Part shown: piece by piece, positions 8,585-16,251 of the stretch
Position numbering within the stretch: the first letter of the stretch is position 1
Layout: each line of letters begins with the position of its first letter
Source: Sphingomonas phyllosphaerae
GTDB taxonomy: Bacteria > Pseudomonadota > Alphaproteobacteria > Sphingomonadales > Sphingomonadaceae
Direction of reading: 5' to 3'
Assembly (NCBI RefSeq): GCF_029623345.1
Contig: NZ_JAPYKH010000016.1
Location: forward strand, 25,884-89,883
DNA length: 64,000 bases
The notes under the pieces: generated by a model
Told to the model about the DNA's origin: nothing
The model's input: the letters and a program-made list of their open reading frames with translations, nothing else
The model's database searches: none
Program-made: the position numbers and the translations under genes

Positions 8585-10582
8585 ATGCGTAAGCCGATCG
8601 TGGCGCTGCTCGCCGCTTCCACCGCCATCTTCGCGCCGTCCGCGAGCGCCGGCACCGCCGGCTGGCGGATCAGCGAGGCAATGGGCGACGTGCAGGTGAC
8701 GCGCGCGGGCGTGTCGAAGGTCGCCACGCGCGGCAGTGCGATCGCGGCGGGCGACACGGTCACCACCGCCAAGGGGGCGCGCGCGGTGCTGGTGCGCGGC
8801 ACCGAGTTCATGCTGGTCGCGCCGGGTTCGCGGCTGACGCTGCCCGCGGCGACCGAGGCCAAGGGGATGACACGGATCGTCGAAGAGTTCGGCAACGTCG
8901 TCTTCATGATCAAGAAGAAGATGACGCCGCATTTCGAGGTGCAGACGCCGTATCTCGCCGCGGTGGTGAAGGGGACGACCTTCAGCGTCAGCGTCGGCGG
9001 CGCCGGCAGCGCGCTGCAGGTGATCGAGGGCGCGGTCGAGGTCGCCACCAGCGACGGCGGCGCGCACGACCTGCTGACCCCGGGGGCGGTGGCGCAGGTC
9101 GGCGCTGACGACCGCTTCCGCATGGCGATCGAGCGCGACGGCGTGCGCCGTGTGATCGAGTCGCCGGCGCGGCCCAAGGAGGCGCCTGCGCCGGCGCTGC
9201 CCGTTGCGCTCGAGACCGCCGCGGCGCCCGAGCCGGCGGCTGCCCCAGTCGACGAAGCGGCGCCAACGGCGCTTGCCGCCGTCGCCCCAACCGTCGCCGC
9301 AGAGCCGGTGGCGGCGAGCGCCGCGCCAGTGATAGCCGCGCCGACGGTCGTCGCGGTGAGTGAGACAGTTTACGCCGCCCCGGTGGCATTGGCGGACACC
9401 ACCGGCGGGCTCGTCCAGGGCACCACCGCGGCGGCGGGCGGCGCCAGCGCGGCGCTCGCGGCGGTGGCGAGCGCGACCCGCACCGCCACCGAGGCGTCGA
9501 CCACCACGGTCAAGGTGGTCGAGATGGCCGCCGAAGTGGCCGGCGCGCGTGCCGAACAGGCGAGTGCGAGCGCGGCGGCGGCGAAGAGCGCGGCCGAGAG
9601 TGCCGCGGCGGCCGAGGTCAAGGCCGGCGCCGACCGTGCCGCGGTGGAGGCGGCGGCACAGGCACGCGCGACCGAAGTTGCGGCGCAGTCCTCCGCGCTC
9701 GCGGCGGCGCAGGCCGGCGTGGAGCAGGAACAGGCCGCGGCGGCACGCGCCGCCGCCGCCGCGCAGGCGGAGGCGAGCGCGCAGGCGGCGCAGGCGGCGC
9801 TCGTCGCGCAGCAGCAGATCGCGGCGGAGCAGGTCGCGATGGCCGATGCGCAGGCCAAGGCGGCCGCCGAGCAGGCGACGGCGGCGGCAGCACAGGTTCA
9901 GGCCGAGGCGACCGCAAGCGCGACCGCGCACGCGGCCGAGGCGGCACGTCAGGCGGCTGCCGACGCCGCGACGCTGGCCGCCGCGATGGTGGCGCAGCAG
10001 ACTGCGGCGCAAGCCTCGGGCGATGCCGTGGCCCAGGCGGCGGCGGCGAGCCAGGCCCAGGCGGCGCAAGCCGCCGCCGCGGCATCGGCGGTGCAGGCCG
10101 CGCAGGCGCAGGCGCAGGCCGACAGCGCCGCCAAGGGCGCCGGCAACGCCGCCGCCGCAGCGGTGCAGGCGGCGATCGCCAAGGCCGCGCGCGATGCCGC
10201 CAAGGCGCTCTCCGACGCCGCCGCGCAGAAGGCGGCGCAGGACGCCGCCAAGGCCGCCGACCAGGCGCAGAAGGCCGCCGATCAGGCCGCCAAGGCCGCC
10301 GCCGACAAGGCCGCCAAGGACGCGGAGAAGGCAGCCCGCGACGCCGACAAGGCGGCCAAGGACGCGGACAAGGCGGCCAAGGAGGCAGCGGATCAGGCCG
10401 CCAAGGCCGCGGCCGATGCGGCCAAGGAGCAGGAGAAGGCGGCGCGCGACGCACAGAAGGCCGCCGACGACGCCGCCAAGGCCGCGCAGAAGGCGGCGGA
10501 CGATGCCGCCAAGAAGCCGCTTCCGGGCCCGCTCGATCCGCTCAAGCAGGTGGTCGACCTGTTGCTGCCCAAGAAGCCCTGA
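8585..10582 (+). CDS. Exported FecR-domain protein with long Ala/Lys-rich helical tail
   Basis: A 665-residue protein with a Sec signal peptide (cleavage near SASAG, residue 22) and no later membrane helix, so it is periplasmic or exported. Residues about 35-150 form a FecR domain (ISEAMGDVQVTRAG, VVFMIKKKMTPHFEVQTPYL, VVKGTTFSVSV, VIEGAVEVA). Residues about 190-285 are Ala/Pro-rich, and about 300-640 are an almost pure Ala/Lys/Asp/Gln helix with repeats of the type KAADQAAKAA, resembling the TolA stalk or a coiled coil. The protein ends with a short distinct segment, LDPLKQVVDLLLPKKP. It is divergent from the TpsB gene across 159 bp. It is not a classical FecR anti-sigma factor: there is no cytoplasmic domain, membrane helix or sigma gene. 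Confidence 0.85.
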   Translation: MRKPIVALLAASTAIFAPSASAGTAGWRISEAMGDVQVTRAGVSKVATRGSAIAAGDTVTTAKGARAVLVRGTEFMLVAPGSRLTLPAATEAKGMTRIVEEFGNVVFMIKKKMTPHFEVQTPYLAAVVKGTTFSVSVGGAGSALQVIEGAVEVATSDGGAHDLLTPGAVAQVGADDRFRMAIERDGVRRVIESPARPKEAPAPALPVALETAAAPEPAAAPVDEAAPTALAAVAPTVAAEPVAASAAPVIAAPTVVAVSETVYAAPVALADTTGGLVQGTTAAAGGASAALAAVASATRTATEASTTTVKVVEMAAEVAGARAEQASASAAAAKSAAESAAAAEVKAGADRAAVEAAAQARATEVAAQSSALAAAQAGVEQEQAAAARAAAAAQAEASAQAAQAALVAQQQIAAEQVAMADAQAKAAAEQATAAAAQVQAEATASATAHAAEAARQAAADAATLAAAMVAQQTAAQASGDAVAQAAAASQAQAAQAAAAASAVQAAQAQAQADSAAKGAGNAAAAAVQAAIAKAARDAAKALSDAAAQKAAQDAAKAADQAQKAADQAAKAAADKAAKDAEKAARDADKAAKDADKAAKEAADQAAKAAADAAKEQEKAARDAQKAADDAAKAAQKAADDAAKKPLPGPLDPLKQVVDLLLPKKP

Positions 10583-10646
10583 CGCGCGACCATTGCGCCG
10601 CCCGGTTGCGCGCGACATGTAGGCGCGTCGCACCGGGAGAGAGTGA

Positions 10647-12473
10647 ATGCGCCTGAACGCCGCGCTGTTGTTGACCTCGACCCTCGCGCTGGTCGCCGCC
10701 GCGCCCGCGCCGCAGGCCGCCCCGCCCGCGGCGCCCACCGCCGCGACCCAGGCGGCCGATCGCGCGCTGCTCGCCTTCCTCGACCAGGCGTTCGACGAGC
10801 AGCTCGCGCTCAGTCCCGAGGGCCAGACCCAGCTCGGCCTCAAGACCAGCGAGGACCGGCTCGACGATTACACCGACGCCGCGCAGGTGCGCGCGCGCGA
10901 CCTCGCCGAGCGCCAGCTCGCCGTGCTGCACCGCCGCTTCCGCCCCGCGCAGCTCGGCGAGTCGGCGCGGGTCAGCTACCGGCTGTTCGAGGAGCAGGTG
11001 GCGCGCGACCGCGCCTCGTTCCGCTTCCGCCAGCTGCGCTTCCCGGTCTCGACCAACGGCAGCCCGGCGGGGTCGATCCCGGTGCTGCTGATCAACAACC
11101 ACCGCGTCGACACCGTCGCCGACGCGCAGGCCTATGTCGCGCGGCTGCGCGACACCGAGCGCGTGATGCGCGAGGTGGCCGCGACGATGCGCGCCCAGGC
11201 GGCCAAGGGGATCATCCCCAACCAGGTCAATTTCGCCCCGGCGCGCGCCGACGCGCTCAAGGTCGTCACCGGCGCGCCGTTCGACGCCGGCGCCGATTCG
11301 ACGCTGCTCGCCGACTTCCGCAAGAAGGTGAGCGCGCTCGACGCCCCCGCCGCGACCAAGGCGCAGCTGCTCGCCGACGCCACCGCCGCGCTCAAGGGTC
11401 CGTTCCGCCAGGGCTATACCGTGCTGATCGCGGCGCTGGACGAGATCGCGCCCAAGGCGACGGGCAATTACGGCGCCTGGCACCTGCCGGACGGCGCGGC
11501 CTATTACGCCGACCGGCTGCGCGAATCGACCACCACCGATCTCAGCGCCGAGCAGATCCACCAGCTCGGGCTGCAGCAGGTGGCGGCGATCCGTGGCGAG
11601 ATGGAGGCCGTCAAGCGCCAGGTCGGCTTCACCGGCACGCTGGAGCAGTTCTTCGACAAGGTCCGCACCGACCCGTCGCTCAAATATCCCAACACCGCGG
11701 CAGGTCGCGAGCAGTATCTCGGCGACGCGCGCGCGGTGATCGCGGGAGTGATGGCCGCGGCGCCGCGCTATTTCCGGGTGCTGCCCAAGGCGCCGCTGGA
11801 GGTGCGCGCGGTGGAGAAGTGGCGCGAGGGCACCGCCTCCACGGCCTTCTACAACCCGCCTTCCGCGGACGGGACGCGGCCCGGCATCTATTATGTCAAT
11901 CTGGTCGACATGAACCAGACGCAGAAGGTGCAGGTCGCGGGCATCGCCGCGCACGAGGGCGCGCCGGGGCACCATTTCCAGATCGCGCGCCAGCAGGAGC
12001 TGGCCGATCTGCCCAAGTTCCGCAAGTTCGGCGGCTACGGCGCCTATATGGAGGGCTGGGGGCTCTATTCGGAGCGGCTCGCCGACGAGATGGGCGTGTA
12101 CAAGACGCCATACGATCGCTTCGGCATGCTGTCGCTCCAGGTGTGGCGCGCGATCCGGCTGGTGCTCGACACCGGCATTCATTCCAAGCGATGGACGCGC
12201 GACCAGGCGATCGCCTATTTCCGCGCCAACAGCTCGGTGTCGGACACCGATATCGCGCGCGAGGTCGACCGCTACTTCAACTGGCCGGGGCAGGCGACCA
12301 GCTACATGGTCGGCCAGCTCAAGATCGCCGAGCTGCGCGCGCGCGCCGAGCGCGCACTCGGCCCCACGTTCGACATCCGCGATTTTCACGAAGCGGTGCT
12401 GAGCCAGGGCGCGCTGCCGCTCGGCGTGCTGGAGGAGCAGGTCGATCGCTATATCGCGGCGAAGAAGGGGTAA
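10647..12473 (+). CDS. DUF885 family protein (putative exported metallopeptidase)
   Basis: A 608-residue protein with an N-terminal signal peptide (MRLNAALLLTSTLALVAAAP). The C-terminal half carries the DUF885 hallmark H436-E-G-A-P-G-H-H443 and, downstream, AYMEGWGLYSERLADEMG, which together provide the His/Glu residues of a zinc-peptidase-like site. Members of this family resemble M3-like or thermolysin-clan peptidases but most have no tested substrate. The N-terminal Ala/Pro linker suggests a periplasmic location. Start at the ATG 10647, with GGGAGAGAG upstream. It is followed after 100 bp by rpiB. Confidence 0.88.
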   Translation: MRLNAALLLTSTLALVAAAPAPQAAPPAAPTAATQAADRALLAFLDQAFDEQLALSPEGQTQLGLKTSEDRLDDYTDAAQVRARDLAERQLAVLHRRFRPAQLGESARVSYRLFEEQVARDRASFRFRQLRFPVSTNGSPAGSIPVLLINNHRVDTVADAQAYVARLRDTERVMREVAATMRAQAAKGIIPNQVNFAPARADALKVVTGAPFDAGADSTLLADFRKKVSALDAPAATKAQLLADATAALKGPFRQGYTVLIAALDEIAPKATGNYGAWHLPDGAAYYADRLRESTTTDLSAEQIHQLGLQQVAAIRGEMEAVKRQVGFTGTLEQFFDKVRTDPSLKYPNTAAGREQYLGDARAVIAGVMAAAPRYFRVLPKAPLEVRAVEKWREGTASTAFYNPPSADGTRPGIYYVNLVDMNQTQKVQVAGIAAHEGAPGHHFQIARQQELADLPKFRKFGGYGAYMEGWGLYSERLADEMGVYKTPYDRFGMLSLQVWRAIRLVLDTGIHSKRWTRDQAIAYFRANSSVSDTDIAREVDRYFNWPGQATSYMVGQLKIAELRARAERALGPTFDIRDFHEAVLSQGALPLGVLEEQVDRYIAAKKG

Positions 12474-12572
12474 GCCGCGCCGCGCCCCATTCGCGCTTGA
12501 CTGCGCCGCGCCCGGGAGGCACCCGGCGGGGATCGCGGGCGATCGTCCGCCCGCGCCCGGAGGAGTGATCCC

Positions 12573-13007
12573 GTGCGAGTCGCCATCGCTACCGACCATG
12601 CCGGCTTCGCGCTCAAGCAGGAGCTCAAGGCCTGGCTCAACGAGCAGGGCCACGCCGTTACCGACCTCGGCACCGATGGTACGGCCAGCGTCGATTATCC
12701 GGACTATGGCCGCGTCCTCGCCGAGACGATCGCCTCGGGCCGGGTCGAGCGCGGCATCGCGCTGTGCGGGTCGGGCATCGGCATCATGATCGCGGCGAAC
12801 CGCAACCCGGCCGTGCGCTGCGCCTTGGTGTCGGAGCCTTATTCCGCCGCGCTCGCGCGCAGCCACAACGACGTCAACGCGATCGCGCTCGGCGCGCGAC
12901 TGATCGGCCTCGACATGGCCAAGCAATGCGTCGCCACCTTCCTCGCGACCGATTTCCTCGGCGGGCGCCACGCCGCCCGCGTCGACATGCTCAAGGAGCC
13001 CGTATGA
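12573..13007 (+). CDS. rpiB: Ribose-5-phosphate isomerase B
   Basis: Interconverts ribose-5-phosphate and ribulose-5-phosphate in the pentose phosphate pathway (cytoplasm). The 144-residue product matches the RpiB/LacAB fold: [10 protein letters not shown] phosphate-binding segment, catalytic Cys in [16 protein letters not shown], and [13 protein letters not shown]. Translation begins at GTG 12573, preceded by GGAGG-type bases (AGGAG at 12561-12565) at a 7-base spacing. Its TGA overlaps the glyA ATG (ATGA), so rpiB and glyA are translationally coupled, an arrangement frequent in alphaproteobacteria. Confidence 0.93.
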   Translation: MRVAIATDHAGFALKQELKAWLNEQGHAVTDLGTDGTASVDYPDYGRVLAETIASGRVERGIALCGSGIGIMIAANRNPAVRCALVSEPYSAALARSHNDVNAIALGARLIGLDMAKQCVATFLATDFLGGRHAARVDMLKEPV

Positions 13008-14311
13008 GCACCAACCCCGCCCACCAGCTCACCGCTGCGCCCGACGGCTTCTTCGACCGCGGCCTCGCCGAGGCCGATCCCGCGGTGTTCGCCGGGATCG
13101 AGCATGAGCTGACCCGCGAGCAGACCCAGATCGAGCTGATCGCCAGCGAGAATATCGTCAGCCGTGCGGTGCTCGAGGCGCAAGGCTCGGTGTTCACCAA
13201 CAAATATGCCGAAGGCTATCCGGGCAAGCGCTATTACCAGGGCTGCCACCCGTCGGACGAGGTCGAGCAGCTCGCGATCGATCGCGCCAAGCAGCTGTTC
13301 GGCTGCGGCTTCGTCAACGTCCAGCCGCACTCGGGAGCGCAGGCCAACGGCGCGGTGATGCTCGCGCTGGCCAAGCCGGGCGACACCATCCTGGGGCTCA
13401 GCCTCGACGCCGGCGGCCATCTCACCCATGGCGCGCGCGCGGCGTTGAGCGGCAAGTGGTTCAACGCGGTGCAGTACGGCGTCGACGCCGAGACGCATCT
13501 GATCGACTATGACGCGGTCGAGCGGCTCGCCGCCGAGCATAAGCCGCGCGTCATTATCGCGGGCGGCTCGGCCTATCCCCGCCACATCGATTTCGCGCGC
13601 TTCCGCGCGATCGCCGACCAGGTCGGCGCGACCTTCATGGTCGACATGGCGCATTTCGCGGGGCTGGTCGCGGGCGGGGTGCACCCGACCCCGTTCGGCC
13701 ACGCGCATGTCGTCACCACCACCACGCACAAGACGTTGCGCGGCCCGCGCGGCGGGATGATCCTCACCGACGACGAGGCCATCGCCAAGAAGATCAACTC
13801 GGCGGTGTTCCCGGGGCTGCAGGGCGGCCCGCTGATGCACGTCATCGCCGCCAAGGCGGTGGCGTTCGGCGAGGCGCTGCGCCCCGAGTTCCGCGGCTAT
13901 GCCGCCGCGGTGGTGGAGAATGCCAAGGTGCTGGCGGCGACGCTCAAGGAGCGTGGCGCCGACCTCGTCTCGGGCGGCACCGACACGCATCTCGCGCTGG
14001 TTGATCTCACCCCGCTGGGCGTCACCGGCCGCGATGCCGACGAGGCGCTGGAGCGCGCCGGGATCACCTGCAACAAGAACGGCATCCCCAACGATCCGCT
14101 GCCGCCGGTGAAGACCAGCGGCATCCGCGTCGGCTCGCCCGCTGGCACCACGCGCGGCTTCGGCACGGGCGAGTTCCGCGAGATCGGCAACATGGTCGCG
14201 GACGTGCTCGACGGTCTCGCGCAGAAGGGCGAGGCGGGGGACCCGCAGGTCGAGGCGAGCGTTCGGGACCGTGTGCGCGCTTTGTGTGCGCGCTTCCCGA
14301 TCTACCAATAG
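13004..14311 (+). CDS. glyA: Serine hydroxymethyltransferase
   Basis: PLP enzyme that interconverts serine and glycine and charges tetrahydrofolate with a one-carbon unit. The 435-residue product contains [24 protein letters not shown], the PLP lysine in [14 protein letters not shown], and [17 protein letters not shown], all invariant SHMT motifs. The start ATG 13004 overlaps the rpiB stop by 4 bases. Downstream by 11 bases is a small membrane protein gene and then nrdR, so glyA may be the third-from-last gene of an rpiB-glyA-(small ORF)-nrdR transcript linking pentose, one-carbon and nucleotide supply. Confidence 0.96.
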   Translation: MSTNPAHQLTAAPDGFFDRGLAEADPAVFAGIEHELTREQTQIELIASENIVSRAVLEAQGSVFTNKYAEGYPGKRYYQGCHPSDEVEQLAIDRAKQLFGCGFVNVQPHSGAQANGAVMLALAKPGDTILGLSLDAGGHLTHGARAALSGKWFNAVQYGVDAETHLIDYDAVERLAAEHKPRVIIAGGSAYPRHIDFARFRAIADQVGATFMVDMAHFAGLVAGGVHPTPFGHAHVVTTTTHKTLRGPRGGMILTDDEAIAKKINSAVFPGLQGGPLMHVIAAKAVAFGEALRPEFRGYAAAVVENAKVLAATLKERGADLVSGGTDTHLALVDLTPLGVTGRDADEALERAGITCNKNGIPNDPLPPVKTSGIRVGSPAGTTRGFGTGEFREIGNMVADVLDGLAQKGEAGDPQVEASVRDRVRALCARFPIYQ

Positions 14312-14322
14312 GAGACTCGCCG

Positions 14323-14520
14323 ATGGCGACGTTCGACGACAAGGCGCGCGAAGTGCAGAGCAACGTCAAGGGCACGCCCGGGCTGGGCAAGAGCATGGCG
14401 AAGTGGAGCGCGCTCGGTGCCGTGGTGGCGATCCCGGTGCCGATCGTCGGACCGGTGTTCGGGGCGATCGCGGGTGCGGTCTATGCCTATCGCAAGGGTA
14501 CCAAGAACCGCGGGCTCTAA
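14323..14520 (+). CDS. Small glycine-zipper-like membrane protein, unknown function
   Basis: A 65-residue protein, MATFDDKAREVQSNVKG..., with a charged amphipathic N-terminus and one hydrophobic segment (about 30-55; AVVAIPVPIVGPVFGAIAGA) rich in Gly/Ala, ending in a basic tail (YRKGTKNRGL). It is probably a single-span or peripheral inner-membrane protein. AGGAGA lies 8 bases before the ATG at 14323. No named family recognised. It is sandwiched between glyA (11 bp gap) and nrdR (32 bp gap) on the same strand and is likely part of that operon. The hairpin-like GVVxGPVxG pattern resembles glycine zippers of stress-associated small proteins, but that is only a resemblance. Confidence 0.7.
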   Translation: MATFDDKAREVQSNVKGTPGLGKSMAKWSALGAVVAIPVPIVGPVFGAIAGAVYAYRKGTKNRGL

Positions 14521-14552
14521 GCCGCGCGCGCTGCAACGGGTGAACGACTGAG

Positions 14553-15017
14553 ATGCGCTGCCCGTTCTGCGGCCATGACGCGAGCCAGGTGAAGGACAGC
14601 CGCCCCACCGACGACGGCGCGGCGATCCGTCGCCGCCGCCAATGCGAGGGCTGTGCCGCGCGCTTCACCACGTTCGAGCGCATCCAGCTGCGCGAACTGA
14701 CCGTGGTGAAGAGCGAGCACCGCCGTGAGCCGTTCGATCGCGAGAAATTGCTCCGCTCGATCGCGATCGCGGCGCGCAAGCGCCCGGTCGAGCCGATCCA
14801 GCTCGAGAAGCTGGTGAGCGGCATCCAGCGCCAACTCGAGACCAGCGGGGACGCCGAGATCTCGGCCAAGCGCATCGGCGAGATGGTGATGGACGGGCTC
14901 AAGGGGCTCGACTCGGTCGCCTATATCCGCTTCGCCAGCGTGTACCGCGACTTCAGCGAGGCGCGCGACTTCGAGGAGTTCGCCGGCAGCGTCGAGGAGG
15001 CCGGGCGCGAGGGGTGA
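14553..15017 (+). CDS. nrdR: Transcriptional repressor NrdR
   Basis: Zinc-finger/ATP-cone repressor of ribonucleotide reductase genes. The 154-residue product has the zinc ribbon Cys3-Cys6...Cys31-Cys34 (MRCPFC, CEGC), the RRRRxC linker and a complete ATP-cone ([18 protein letters not shown] through ASVYRDF). NrdR binds NrdR boxes when its cone holds dATP/ATP, so it reports deoxynucleotide state; no nrd genes are in the window. The gene is followed by the REP-bracketed GIY-YIG unit instead of directly by the RNA methyltransferase. Confidence 0.95.
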   Translation: MRCPFCGHDASQVKDSRPTDDGAAIRRRRQCEGCAARFTTFERIQLRELTVVKSEHRREPFDREKLLRSIAIAARKRPVEPIQLEKLVSGIQRQLETSGDAEISAKRIGEMVMDGLKGLDSVAYIRFASVYRDFSEARDFEEFAGSVEEAGREG

Positions 15018-15094
15018 GGCAGCGCGCCCGCTTCCGTGCCGGTCAGCGATTGATCTCCGCCCGCTACCGTCGCCCTCCGATGCGCCTGCCGCTT

Positions 15095-15151
15095 CCCCTC
15101 GCCGTTCGGTTCGAGCAGCATCGAGCTTGCCGAGATGCGTCCGTCGAGAAC
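15095..15151 (+). repeat. REP-like element, left copy (inverted partner at 15431-15489)
   Basis: Core 15102-15151 begins CCGTTCGGTTCGAGCAGCAT and ends CCGTCGAGAAC, preceded by CCCCTC. The reverse complement of this block matches 15431-15481 with only a handful of differences plus a one-base indel. Internally it contains GCATC...GATGC and GTTCGAG...CTCGAAC-like arms, so each copy can fold on itself. The sequence resembles the widespread sphingomonad palindrome CCGTTCG-TTCGAG-...-CGAGA-. It lies 11 bases before the GIY-YIG start codon. Confidence 0.8.
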
Positions 15152-15162
15152 ATAGGCCAGCG

Positions 15163-16242
15163 ATGAGCTTCTACGTCTACATCCTGCGCTGTGCCGATGG
15201 CAGCTACTATACCGGCCATACCGAGGATCTGGAGCGCCGCGTCGCCGAACATCAGGCCGGCACGATCCCCGGCTACACGCATGACCGCCGGCCCGTGGAG
15301 CTGATGTGGTCGCAGGATTTCGCCACCAGCGCCCAGGCGCTCGAGCGCGAACTCCAGGTAAAAGACTGGTCGCGCAAGAAGAAGGAAGCGCTGTTCCGCG
15401 CCGACTGGGAGGTGGTCGCGGAGGCGGCGCGTTCTCGACCGCGCGTCTCGGCTGCGCTCGATGCTGGCTCGAACCGAACGGAAGAGGGGCAGGCGATGAA
15501 TCAGGAGGAAATGGTCTCAGCCACCGCCCCGTCCCCGGTCATCGTGCTGGTACGCCCGCAGCTCGGCGAAAATATCGGTAAGGCCGCGCGCGCGATGCTC
15601 AATTTCGGGCTGACCGAGCTGCGCCTGGTGGCGCCGCGCGACGGCTGGCCCAATGCCCAGGCCGGCCCCGCCGCCTCGGGCGCCGACGTCGTGCTCGAGC
15701 GCGCGCGCGTGTATGACAGCGTCGCCGACGCGGTGGCCGATTGCGCCCATGTCTACGCCACCACGGTGCGCAAGCGCGGCGTCACCAAGCCCGTCGTCAC
15801 CCCCGCGGTGGCCGCGCGCGCGATCCACGCCCACTCGGGCCGGTCGGCCATCCTGTTCGGCCCGGAACGGTCGGGGCTCGAGACCGACGACGTCGCGGTG
15901 GCGCGGACGATCGTCACGGTGCCGATCAACCCGGAGTTCGGCAGCCTCAACCTCGCCCAGGCGGTGATCCTGGTCGCCTATGAATGGTCGAAGGGGCAGG
16001 CGCTCGCCAGCCCGCCCGAGACCGAGCTCGCCCCGCCGGCGCCGCAGCAGGAGCTGGACGGCATGATCGCGCAGCTTGACGCGCTGCTCGACGAGGCGGG
16101 CTATTTTTTCCCGCTCGACCGCGCGCCGGCGTCGCGGCGCACGCTGCGGACGATGCTGACCAAGCCCGGCTGGAACAGCCAGGAGGTCCGCACGATGCGC
16201 GGCGTGCTCTCCGCGCTGGTGCCGCGCCCACCGCGTGGCTGA
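15163..16242 (+). CDS. GIY-YIG nuclease domain fused in frame to a TrmJ-like RNA methyltransferase
   Basis: One uninterrupted 359-residue frame. Residues 1-88 are a stand-alone-type GIY-YIG domain (Y4-V-Y-I-L, YYTG at 16-19, LERRVAEHQ, LERELQVKDWSRKKKEAL), the UPF0213/YhbQ kind. Residues about 90-109 (SRPRVSAALDAGSNRTEEG) are encoded by a REP-like repeat. From Met112 the protein is a SpoU/TrmH-fold methyltransferase of TrmJ type: VLVRPQLGENIGKAARAMLNF, FGPERSGL, and NPEFGSLNLAQAVILVAYEW for S-adenosylmethionine binding in a trefoil knot. TrmJ 2'-O-methylates position 32 of tRNA. An internal ATG at 15496 with GAGGGG 6 bases upstream could make the methyltransferase alone, so the fusion may be only partly realised in the cell. 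Confidence 0.8.
   Translation: MSFYVYILRCADGSYYTGHTEDLERRVAEHQAGTIPGYTHDRRPVELMWSQDFATSAQALERELQVKDWSRKKKEALFRADWEVVAEAARSRPRVSAALDAGSNRTEEGQAMNQEEMVSATAPSPVIVLVRPQLGENIGKAARAMLNFGLTELRLVAPRDGWPNAQAGPAASGADVVLERARVYDSVADAVADCAHVYATTVRKRGVTKPVVTPAVAARAIHAHSGRSAILFGPERSGLETDDVAVARTIVTVPINPEFGSLNLAQAVILVAYEWSKGQALASPPETELAPPAPQQELDGMIAQLDALLDEAGYFFPLDRAPASRRTLRTMLTKPGWNSQEVRTMRGVLSALVPRPPRG
15431..15489 (-). repeat. REP-like element, right copy, translated within the GIY-YIG/TrmJ frame
   Basis: Runs GTTCTCGACC...CTCGAACCGAACGG followed by AAGAGGGG and is the inverted counterpart of 15095-15151. It supplies codons 90-109 of the fused frame. The final GAGGGG (15484-15489) also serves as a plausible ribosome binding site for the internal ATG at 15496, meaning the repeat may have replaced the native leader of the methyltransferase gene. 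Confidence 0.8.
15496..15498 (+). promoter_or_regulatory. trmJ: Internal translation start for the TrmJ part
   Basis: ATG giving MNQEEMVSATAP..., with GAGGGG at 15484-15489 and a 6-base spacer. This is where a normal-length (248-residue) TrmJ-like protein would begin, ending at 16242. A second in-frame ATG at 15511 follows AGGAGG too closely (about 1-2 bases) to be favoured. Both products, fused and free, are possible. Confidence 0.55.
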
Positions 16243-16251
16243 ACCCGCCGC

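Noticed and set aside
8585..10582. FecR-type anti-sigma regulator of an iron-uptake system
   Set aside because: It is exported, lacks a cytoplasmic N-terminus and membrane helix, and there is no FecI-type sigma or TonB receptor beside it.
8585..10582. The FecR protein as a normal TpsA exoprotein
   Set aside because: No TPS domain or NPNG/NPNL-type motifs; its tail is helical rather than beta-helical. Kept only as a hypothesis for a non-standard substrate.
8540..10843. 767-codon antisense frame across the FecR tail
   Set aside because: Gly/Arg/Leu repeats mirror the GCC/AAG codon repeats of the real gene.
10542..12971. 809-codon open frame antisense to the DUF885 gene and rpiB
   Set aside because: Antisense mirror of real codons in high-GC DNA; His/Arg/Gly-rich sequence without motifs.
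15163..15495. Treating the GIY-YIG part as a pseudogene or the fusion as an assembly error
   Set aside because: The domain is complete and the frame is open through the repeat; without raw reads an error cannot be proven, so the fusion is reported with its alternative start.
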